From positions 1 through 6,488 of the forward strand of contig JBDKLD010000016.1 in the NCBI GenBank assembly GCA_039795715.1: a stretch of DNA of 6,488 nt, given 5' to 3'. The stretch comes from JAGOSA01 sp039795715 (GTDB lineage: Bacteria > Patescibacteriota > Minisyncoccia > Phycocordibacterales > UBA9973). Made by a program: the position numbers and the translations under genes. Each line of letters starts with the position of its first letter. Positions within the stretch are counted from its first letter, which is position 1. Of this stretch, positions 1 through 4,944 are shown one piece after another. A model generated the notes under the pieces. That model was given only the letters and a program-made list of their open reading frames with translations, made no database searches and was not told the DNA's origin.

Positions 1-2067
1 GCCAGTCGGCTCGTATGACCTTACATCAGGAAGCGTGAGCGGCAAGTTTTTGACTTCGTGAATAATCCCTCGCGGATCACGAAAAAGCGGAATCGGCTCA
101 CCCCAGTATCGTTGCCTTGCAAAAACCGCATCGCGCATTTTGTAGCGGGTAGTGAGTTTGCCATGGACGAATGAGGTGATAGCGCTACGAGCTTCCATAG
201 AAGTGAGATTATTAAACTGGTTGGAATTAACCAGGCATCCTTCATCTATGAAACATTGTCCAAGTTTTGCCTCTGCTCTCCGAATAAATGAACTTTGATA
301 ATAAATTGGGCCTTCGTGTATTTTTTGCAAAGCTTCTTTTGTTGGTAACCATACAGGAGTATCTTTTTCATGGGGAGCAACAGCAACTCTATTTTTTTCA
401 TTATTGATCTTTACTGTAAATCCAAATGCATGTCGTACCTTCAATGTTTGATTGCGATCAGAATAGTAATAACGAAATGCTTCACCTAATGAACGTTCAA
501 TGGTTACATCTGTATAGCCGAGCTCTTCTTCAATCTCGCGCACTAAAGCTTCTTCAGGAGTTTCGCCTTCTTCAATGCCACCACCAGGCAAACCATATTG
601 ATTCTCGTAGCTCATGAGCAACACTTTGCCATCTTTTATAATAACGCCTTCCGCAACCTTTCTAACAATCGTACTTTGGTTTATGTCGCCGATAGTTTCA
701 GCTATTACTGTTTTAATCGGCAACTTATACTTCCTCGCAAATTCGTAGTCGCGTTCATCATGTGCCGGCACAGCCATGACAGCGCCAGTACCGTAGTCGG
801 CGAGCACATAGTCGGCAATCCACACAGGCACAGCTTCGCCGTTCGCAGGATTGGTTGCGACGATACCCTTGAGAGGCACACCGGTTTTTTCTCTGGTTGC
901 ATCGGTGCGGTCTTCAAATGTTTTTTTCTTGGTATCGGCGAGGTACTTCAAAACCACGCCTTCATTTTCTGATAGCTGCGACAATTTTCCGACAAGTTTA
1001 TGCTCGGGCGAAAGCACAATGTACGTCACACCAAAAAGCGTATCGGCGCGCGTCGTAAAAACATCAACACTTTCCGCAATATGTATGTCACTATTTCTAT
1101 GACCGTTTTTTTCTTCGCCAGAAATCTCAAAAGTAATAACCGAACCCTCACTTCGTCCGATCCAATTTTTCTGAATTTCTTTGAGATGGTCGGACCACTT
1201 CATTTGTTCCAAACCTTCGAGCAAGCGGTCAGCGTACGCAGTGATGCGCAAAAACCATTGCTTGATACGCATTTTTTCCACAGGATAACTACCGCGCTCT
1301 GAAACCGGACCATTCGGACCATCGACTATCTCATCGTTGGCCAAAACAGTGCCAAGCTTCTCACACCAATTCACTTCTGCCTCGCCTTCATATGCCAAAC
1401 GATAGTGCATGAGTACATCTTGTTTTTCTAGGTCGCTGAAGTTTTTCCACTCAATTGCTGAAAATTGTTTTGGGAAATTGGTCGCATATGCGTTTACCCC
1501 ACCGCCGCCAGCATTGCCATTTTTCTCAAACATTTTTACAAGCTCAGCAATCGGTCGCGCTCGCCTCGCCGAAGTGTCGTACCAATGATTCCAAAGTTCA
1601 AGAAAAATAGTTTGGGTCCACTTGTAGTATTCGGGATCAGTGGTGTTCACCCGACGAGACCAATCATATGACAAACCAATAATAGAGAGTTGCTTCTCAA
1701 ATGTCTTCACATTTACTTCAACTGCTTTGCACGGATGAATTTTGTGATCGAGCGCATACTGTTCTGCCGGCAAACCAAAAGCGTCATAGCCCATTGGATG
1801 GAGGACATTGAAACCTTGCATGCGCTTCATTCGAGCGAGCACATCAGACGCAATGTAGCCACGCGGATGGCCTACGTGAAGCCCAGCACCGGATGGATAC
1901 GGAAACATGTCGAGGACATAGAACGGCTTCTTTTTCTTGGCTTTAGCGTCTTTTGCCGAAAGGGTCTTGTAGACTTTCTTTTTTTCCCAAGTAGCCTGCC
2001 ACTTTTTCTCTATTCTGGAGGGATCGTAGGGTGTGAGTTTGTGAGATTTTGGCAACAATTTTTTCAT
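1..2067 (-). CDS. leuS: Leucyl-tRNA synthetase with an embedded Nudix domain, 3'-truncated by the window edge
   Basis: Class I aminoacyl-tRNA synthetase that charges tRNA-Leu in the cytoplasm. The frame is open for 689 codons from ATG 2067-2065 to base 1. Visible in order: Rossmann entry PYPSGAGLHVGH (HIGH motif HVGH, residues 64-67); NWC followed by SERGSYPVE (232-264), the Bacteroidetes-type form that lacks the second Cys pair of the zinc knuckle; CP1 editing domain with the threonine motif TTRADT (338-343) and GTGAVMAVPAHDERD (426-440), whose Asp437 matches the conserved editing Asp; a complete Nudix domain (about 456-604); then normal LeuRS sequence again, with INSxxF-like LVNSNQF (612-618) and MRDAVFARQRYWGEPIP (644-660). 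The KMSKS loop and anticodon-binding domain would lie off the left edge. Editing and aminoacylation motifs are intact, so the enzyme is probably functional. The start is chosen because the PYDPSRIEKKWQ sequence follows directly and a TG-extended -10 lies just upstream. No clear Shine-Dalgarno is present. Confidence 0.96.
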   Translation of the reverse strand, partial: MKKLLPKSHKLTPYDPSRIEKKWQATWEKKKVYKTLSAKDAKAKKKKPFYVLDMFPYPSGAGLHVGHPRGYIASDVLARMKRMQGFNVLHPMGYDAFGLPAEQYALDHKIHPCKAVEVNVKTFEKQLSIIGLSYDWSRRVNTTDPEYYKWTQTIFLELWNHWYDTSARRARPIAELVKMFEKNGNAGGGGVNAYATNFPKQFSAIEWKNFSDLEKQDVLMHYRLAYEGEAEVNWCEKLGTVLANDEIVDGPNGPVSERGSYPVEKMRIKQWFLRITAYADRLLEGLEQMKWSDHLKEIQKNWIGRSEGSVITFEISGEEKNGHRNSDIHIAESVDVFTTRADTLFGVTYIVLSPEHKLVGKLSQLSENEGVVLKYLADTKKKTFEDRTDATREKTGVPLKGIVATNPANGEAVPVWIADYVLADYGTGAVMAVPAHDERDYEFARKYKLPIKTVIAETIGDINQSTIVRKVAEGVIIKDGKVLLMSYENQYGLPGGGIEEGETPEEALVREIEEELGYTDVTIERSLGEAFRYYYSDRNQTLKVRHAFGFTVKINNEKNRVAVAPHEKDTPVWLPTKEALQKIHEGPIYYQSSFIRRAEAKLGQCFIDEGCLVNSNQFNNLTSMEARSAITSFVHGKLTTRYKMRDAVFARQRYWGEPIPLFRDPRGIIHEVKNLPLTLPDVRSYEPTG
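255..702 (-). other. Nudix hydrolase domain inserted in the LeuRS CP1 editing domain
   Basis: Residues about 456-604 of the LeuRS reading frame do not belong to LeuRS. They start with a Nudix beta-strand (VAEGVIIKDGKVLLM, 471-485), followed by LPGG and a full Nudix box at 496-518. The box matches G-x5-E-x7-R-E-U-x-E-E-x-G-U exactly: Gly496, Glu502, Arg510-Glu511, Ile512, Glu514-Glu515, Gly517, Tyr518. The metal-binding glutamates are all present. A Nudix-typical aromatic strand WLPTKEAL (573-580) comes later, and the domain ends near AEAKLGQ (598-604). LeuRS sequence resumes at CFIDEGCLVNS. Nudix enzymes hydrolyse nucleoside diphosphates linked to another group; the substrate here cannot be read from sequence. 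By hand count GC is about 38% over 241-720, against about 49-52% in the 240 bases on each side. I infer in-frame acquisition of a foreign domain in a surface loop. Confidence 0.93.
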
Positions 2068-2091
2068 AATTTCTTTATATTTTGTCCTATT

Positions 2092-2100
2092 ACTATAGCA
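2092..2100 (-). promoter_or_regulatory. Extended -10 promoter of leuS
   Basis: On the minus strand the sequence reads TGCTATAGT: a TG-extended -10 whose hexamer matches TATAAT in 5 of 6 positions. It lies 24 bases upstream of the leuS ATG, which predicts a leader of about 18 nt. No good -35 is visible; extended -10 promoters often lack one. Inferred from motif only. Confidence 0.5.
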
Positions 2101-2140
2101 AAAAACCCTGAAAATTTCGAATTTCTGAACATGTAAAGTA

Positions 2141-2169
2141 TTGACATACAATATTCATTGGGGTATTGT
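2141..2169 (+). promoter_or_regulatory. Sigma70-type promoter of the 118-residue gene
   Basis: A perfect -35 TTGACA (2141-2146), a 17-base spacer and -10 TATTGT (2164-2169) form a near-consensus housekeeping promoter. Transcription would start near 2176, only about 12 nt before ATG 2188. The in-frame TTG at 2158 lies inside the promoter spacer, so it cannot be the translation start of this transcript. Confidence 0.65.
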
Positions 2170-2187
2170 GCACGAAACCTACAAAAT

Positions 2188-2544
2188 ATGAAGATACCGG
2201 TCCTTACAATATTTTGGCCAAATCCTTTGGAAATAACCTATAGGGGTGACCATAAAGAGCTCATGTCACAAAGAAGAGTCCAGTTCAAGAGAGATCTTGA
2301 ATTCGATGTCATTCGCGTAGTTCCAAATCTGACAACAGAATTCCAAAAGCGAATTGCTGGAGCAGTATTTGCAATTGACAGCGGAAACTCAATTAAATGG
2401 TTTGACACTGTCACGTTCAACCAATACGAAATTAATATAAAAACGTATTTTCTTGGAGCAAGAAGACTTGAAAATAATTTAATTAAGGCACTTAAAGATG
2501 AACTTGAATTCGTCATCGAAAAAGAGTTGGCCTTCAAAAGCTAA
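2188..2544 (+). CDS. Hypothetical protein, 118 residues
   Basis: Function not recognised. The protein (MKIPVLTIFWPNPLEITYRG...) has no signal peptide, membrane helix or cysteine. The N-terminal half looks beta-rich (IPVLTIFW, LEFDVIRVVPNL). The C-terminal part (about 91-115, RRLENNLIKALKDELEFVIEKEL) looks like an amphipathic charged helix, so a small alpha/beta cytoplasmic protein is likely. I prefer ATG 2188 over the longer TTG start at 2158, because the promoter -10 (2164-2169) lies downstream of that TTG. The gene has its own near-consensus promoter and its own terminator, so it is a single-gene unit divergent from leuS. The predicted leader of about 12 nt carries no Shine-Dalgarno. Confidence 0.75.
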   Translation: MKIPVLTIFWPNPLEITYRGDHKELMSQRRVQFKRDLEFDVIRVVPNLTTEFQKRIAGAVFAIDSGNSIKWFDTVTFNQYEINIKTYFLGARRLENNLIKALKDELEFVIEKELAFKS

Positions 2545-2545
2545 A

Positions 2546-2571
2546 GCGGAGAAATATTTCTCCGCTTTTTT
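2546..2571 (+). terminator. Rho-independent terminator after the 118-residue gene
   Basis: A perfect palindrome, GCGGAGAAAT followed by ATTTCTCCGC (2546-2565), is followed by six T's (2566-2571). It begins one base after the TAA stop. On the minus strand the hairpin is followed by only a short, broken T-tract (TTTAGCTTTT), so it may also weakly terminate the convergent membrane-protein gene. Confidence 0.9.
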
Positions 2572-2591
2572 AATTGCTATGTAGTATGTTT

Positions 2592-3611
2592 TTACTGCTT
2601 GACTGGAACAGCGACATTTGTCTGACTATCTGGCTTGTACTTTTCTGGATCAATAGTACGCTGGAAGCATTTTTTACCTATGCCATGGTCAAACGACTGC
2701 TCTCGGCCACCACCAACAGGATAGCTACTTGTGGCAACGTCACTATACATTGGCATCACACCACCACCGTACTCATTCCAACCTTTTGGCATATCCGCAG
2801 AGAATGTCGCGCAAAGTTCAAATGATAAATTCCCTGTTTTGTTATATTCATACACTAAACCCTTTGTATACTCAGGATCGAGAGGGATAGGGGCAAAATA
2901 CGAGAGTGGGTCGGCAAGGTCTGCCAATTTCTCAGGCAATTTTTGCTTCTGTTGGAAATAGTTGGTAACTTGTGACTGGATAGACGAAAGAGCCTCGACA
3001 CGTTTTTCGTCAATTCTCCATATCCGTTGCTCGCCCGGCGTACCAATGACAGAAAATGACCAGACAATGAGTGTGAGACTCGCGACGGTAACAAGCCAAG
3101 GCGCAAACACTTGTGTCAGCTTTTTCCACTTTGATTCTTTGAGTTCAAAGTAATAGTAGTAGCCAACCCATTTCGCAACAAGAAGTGTGACTAGTGCTTT
3201 AACGATAAACCTCGTCGTAATTTCACCGCCAACAAAGTATTTGACGAGCGTAACTAGATCGATAGCCGCCACGAGTACAGCAAGAAAAATTATCAAATAA
3301 AGCATCCACTTTTTGACAACTTCATCTATTCTACTGAGATCTGTTTTTACTGTCTTTTTCCAATAGCGCATGAGTACCATGAAAATCGGTAGGAAAATGA
3401 TGAGTATAGCGATAAATACCCTAGCTTGGTCAAACGTATATGAATTGTACCCATAATCGTAAGTACCGTTTAAAACATCTGGAAACTTGAAGTTGAGCGT
3501 TTCGAATACTAGATTGAGGAATGCTGTAATACTCGTGATGAGCGAAACAAGTACCCCGAGCGACAAAAAGAAGAATTTTGGACTGAGTTTGTTTTGTTGA
3601 GTGTTTTCCAT
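2592..3611 (-). CDS. DUF5671-like multi-pass membrane protein with a pilin-like extracytoplasmic C-terminal domain
   Basis: A 339-residue membrane protein. Five hydrophobic segments are visible at about 13-36, 63-81, 102-124, 134-155 and 168-190. The first 190 residues (start MENTQQNKLSPKFFFLSLGV) resemble the DUF5671 family common in Parcubacteria; this is recognition from memory, and the biochemical role is unknown. The remainder (about 195-339) is soluble. It contains DEKRVEALSSIQSQVTNYFQ, LPEKLADL, PLDPEY and YEYNKTGNLSFELCATF. This order (helix, short proline-rich turn, DP site, beta-strands with YEY) resembles the globular domain of type II secretion pseudopilins such as GspG. Two cysteines (267 and 315) could form a disulfide outside the membrane. 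The tail (about 279-339) is Gly/Ser/Pro-rich and probably unstructured. ATG 3611 lacks a Shine-Dalgarno. The gene is divergent from the acidic heptad protein and convergent with the 118-residue gene. Confidence 0.85.
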   Translation of the reverse strand: MENTQQNKLSPKFFFLSLGVLVSLITSITAFLNLVFETLNFKFPDVLNGTYDYGYNSYTFDQARVFIAILIIFLPIFMVLMRYWKKTVKTDLSRIDEVVKKWMLYLIIFLAVLVAAIDLVTLVKYFVGGEITTRFIVKALVTLLVAKWVGYYYYFELKESKWKKLTQVFAPWLVTVASLTLIVWSFSVIGTPGEQRIWRIDEKRVEALSSIQSQVTNYFQQKQKLPEKLADLADPLSYFAPIPLDPEYTKGLVYEYNKTGNLSFELCATFSADMPKGWNEYGGGVMPMYSDVATSSYPVGGGREQSFDHGIGKKCFQRTIDPEKYKPDSQTNVAVPVKQ

Positions 3612-3633
3612 ACAAATTGAGATGAATAGATTA

Positions 3634-3661
3634 TTAATAAATCCTCACTACATAGTATACT
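3634..3661. promoter_or_regulatory. Possible shared divergent promoter region (AGTATACT palindrome)
   Basis: The 71-base gap between two divergent genes contains the palindrome AGTATACT (3654-3661). It supplies TATACT as a -10 on both strands: 3656-3661 for the plus gene and 3659-3654 for the minus gene. A weak plus -35 TTAATA (3634-3639) has a 16-base spacer. The minus -35 is poor (TTGAAT, 15-base spacer). Motif evidence only. Confidence 0.35.
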
Positions 3662-3682
3662 TAATGCGTCACTAATTCAAAT

Positions 3683-4183
3683 ATGACAAAAAGAACCGGA
3701 AACAAAAGAATGGTTGAGCTTGACGAGGCTTCAAAGAAAGTCACTCGTTGGATTGGATCTATTTCTTCATTGATTGTACATACTGCTATTTTTATTTTGT
3801 GTTTTATTTTTGTACTACTCGGCGCACCACTTGATAGAGTATTACTCATTCTCACCACCATAGTCTCACTTGAGGCAATTTACCTTGGTATCTTTATACA
3901 AATGACGGTCAACAAGAACACGGCTGACATTGATGAAATCCAAGAAGATGTCGAGGATATTGCCGAAGACGTCGATGAAATCCAAAAAGATATTGATGAA
4001 ATTCAGGAAGATGTCGACGAGATCCAAGAGGACGTAGACGAAATTGCCGATGACACCGAGGAACCTGTGGCAGGAGAAATTCTCCATCACAAAGAGTCAC
4101 ATCCAGAAATTTTGTCGAAAATTCAACATGTTTTGGAATCACTTGCTAAAGACGTCGAAGCGCTAAAAAACAAAGAGCGGTAA
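3683..4183 (+). CDS. Two-helix membrane protein with a six-heptad acidic coiled coil
   Basis: A 166-residue protein, function unknown. It has a basic N-terminus (MTKRTGNKRM), two membrane helices (about 28-48 and 52-76) joined by a very short turn (APLD), then a cytoplasmic-looking soluble tail. Residues 83-124 are six uninterrupted heptads of the form (I/V)-(D/E)-(E/D)-I-(Q/A)-(E/K/D)-D: position a is always Ile or Val (83, 90, 97, 104, 111, 118) and position d is always Ile (86, 93, 100, 107, 114, 121). All other positions are almost entirely acidic or Gln/Ala. This predicts a rod-like coiled coil with strong negative charge. A linker (about 125-140, EEPVAGEILHHKESH) leads to a second amphipathic helix (142-165). 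The hairpin (LTTIVSLEAIYLGIFIQMTVNKNT) recalls the DUF1003 and low-affinity iron permease-like two-helix proteins, but I would not assign it. ATG 3683 has no Shine-Dalgarno. Confidence 0.85.
   Translation: MTKRTGNKRMVELDEASKKVTRWIGSISSLIVHTAIFILCFIFVLLGAPLDRVLLILTTIVSLEAIYLGIFIQMTVNKNTADIDEIQEDVEDIAEDVDEIQKDIDEIQEDVDEIQEDVDEIADDTEEPVAGEILHHKESHPEILSKIQHVLESLAKDVEALKNKER
3929..4054 (+). repeat. Six tandem 21-bp coding repeats (heptad-encoding)
   Basis: Six contiguous 21-base units each encode one heptad. Units such as GATGAAATCCAAGAAGATGT recur with mostly third-position changes (GAT/GAC, GAA/GAG, ATC/ATT). The pattern indicates duplication of a single heptad unit, followed by synonymous drift under selection for the protein pattern. 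Confidence 0.85.
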
Positions 4184-4345
4184 TTACTTTACTGCAAGGG
4201 AGACGCCTAATGATTGGTTGCCTTCTAGTATGCCGGCAATTTCTGGTTTCTCATGATTGAGCAAAAGGAGTAACGCTAAAACAAAAGTCGCCAACATAAG
4301 CTGGAGTATCATATTCTGAAAAATGTGCGACTTTTCATACCTCAT
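4184..4345 (-). CDS. Small single-pass membrane protein, 53 residues
   Basis: Function not recognised. ATG 4345-4343 opens a 53-codon frame ending at TAA 4186-4184, immediately next to the stop codon of the convergent 166-residue gene. The product starts MRYEKSHIFQNMILQLML. It has one strong hydrophobic helix (about 12-29, MILQLMLATFVLALLLLL) and a short polar tail (NHEKPEIAGILEGNQSLGVSLAVK). The N-terminus is basic, so by the positive-inside rule the tail probably lies outside. A TATATT -10-like hexamer sits 13 bases upstream of the ATG, implying an almost leaderless mRNA. Support is modest: gene-like composition, a coherent membrane helix and an exact fit between neighbours. Chance origin is possible because the ORF is short. 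Confidence 0.55.
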   Translation of the reverse strand: MRYEKSHIFQNMILQLMLATFVLALLLLLNHEKPEIAGILEGNQSLGVSLAVK

Positions 4346-4358
4346 ACCAAATATGACG

Positions 4359-4364
4359 AATATA
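4359..4364 (-). promoter_or_regulatory. Candidate -10 of the 53-residue gene
   Basis: TATATT on the minus strand, 13 bases before ATG 4345. The matching -35 is not convincing. If used, the transcript would begin about 6 nt before the start codon. Confidence 0.25.
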
Positions 4365-4405
4365 GAACTATTTCATTACAAACTATTTACTTTTATGTTT
4401 TGGGC

Positions 4406-4438
4406 AAAAAAAAGACCCCCTTTTTTATTGGGGGGTCT
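4406..4438 (-). terminator. Rho-independent terminator after the 138-residue gene
   Basis: On the minus strand, AGACCCCC (4438-4431) pairs with GGGGGTCT (4420-4413) across a loop of about 10 bases. A run of T's follows (eight A's on the plus strand, 4406-4413). It lies 17 bases after the TAA of the 138-residue gene. There is no T-tract on the plus side, so it acts on minus-strand transcripts. It also separates that gene from the 53-residue gene. Confidence 0.93.
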
Positions 4439-4454
4439 CTGAATTTTACCTGAC

Positions 4455-4871
4455 TTATACGTACAGCGACAACAATGACTTCTGACTTTTCTTAGCTTTC
4501 CTCTCATGGAGAAGCTTGTTCTTTTGCCAAGTAGCATAGTGTGCTTTAATCAACTTTTTGAACTTTATAGTCGACAAATAGTCAGCCTCAATTTCTAAAT
4601 ACATGAGGCTTTTTTCATCATCACGCTTGCGCGAGGTAATAACTACATCACTTTTATGAAGTATTTCCCAAAAATGATCGTCAAATATTTCAGTTCTAAT
4701 TATAAGAGCTGAGGGTACCTTTTCGAGTAGACAATCGATGGCTTTTTTAATATCGATGTTGCCTTCATAGACTTCCATTGAAAGCCCATTTTGCAAGGAA
4801 TTTGTTTTAAAATCTGCTACGGTATGCATAGCAGAATTAATGGCTTTTTTTTGGTGACCAGAGTATTCCAT
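4455..4871 (-). CDS. Hypothetical soluble protein, 138 residues
   Basis: Function not recognised. The protein has no signal peptide or membrane helix. Residues 30-108 alternate short hydrophobic strands and helices (LSMEVYEG; IKKAIDCLLEKV; SALIIRTEIF; HFWEILHKSDVVITSRKR; LMYLEIEADYL). This suggests a small alpha/beta fold, possibly of the flavodoxin or receiver type, although the usual receiver Asp/Lys pattern is not evident. The C-terminus (about 103-131) is strongly basic (IKFKKLIKAHYATWQKNK, then ERKAKKSQK), compatible with nucleic-acid or membrane-surface contact. One cysteine (47). The start is ATG 4871; the extended -10-like TGGCATAAT lies at 4909-4901 on the minus strand. A strong terminator follows. 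It may be a single-gene unit, since 73 bases separate it from the next minus-strand gene upstream. Confidence 0.75.
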   Translation of the reverse strand: MEYSGHQKKAINSAMHTVADFKTNSLQNGLSMEVYEGNIDIKKAIDCLLEKVPSALIIRTEIFDDHFWEILHKSDVVITSRKRDDEKSLMYLEIEADYLSTIKFKKLIKAHYATWQKNKLLHERKAKKSQKSLLSLYV

Positions 4872-4900
4872 AGTGTTCTATTTTAGTAATGGTTTTGCTT

Positions 4901-4909
4901 ATTATGCCA
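4901..4909 (-). promoter_or_regulatory. Candidate extended -10 promoter of the 138-residue gene
   Basis: The minus strand reads TGGCATAAT: TG, one base, then CATAAT (5 of 6 to consensus). It ends 29 bases before ATG 4871. A TTGACA (4921-4916) lies nearby but is too close to act as its -35. Confidence 0.35.
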
Positions 4910-4944
4910 TATACTGTCAAAAAACACAAGGTCCCTGAAAAATG

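Noticed and set aside
240..720. Possible frameshift or two separate genes (free-standing Nudix gene next to leuS fragments)
   Set aside because: The frame is the same through both junctions with no stop, and LeuRS sequence continues on both sides, so a single fusion protein is the simplest reading.
598..2136. Plus-strand open frames within 598-972, 1000-1302, 1465-1671 and 1690-2136
   Set aside because: They are antisense to leuS, whose frame has continuous recognisable protein motifs. Their translations show no coherent domains.
2158..2187. TTG start extending the 118-residue protein by 10 residues
   Set aside because: The TTG lies in the spacer of a near-consensus promoter and upstream of the predicted transcript start; ATG 2188 is preferred.
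2577..3655. 9-bp inverted copies CTATGTAGT (2577-2585) and ACTACATAG (3647-3655) flanking the DUF5671-like gene
   Set aside because: Too short to call mobile-element ends; no target duplication or transposase. Probably chance.
3929..4054. CRISPR-like array of 21-bp repeats
   Set aside because: The units are contiguous without spacers and keep a coding heptad pattern; they are protein repeats.
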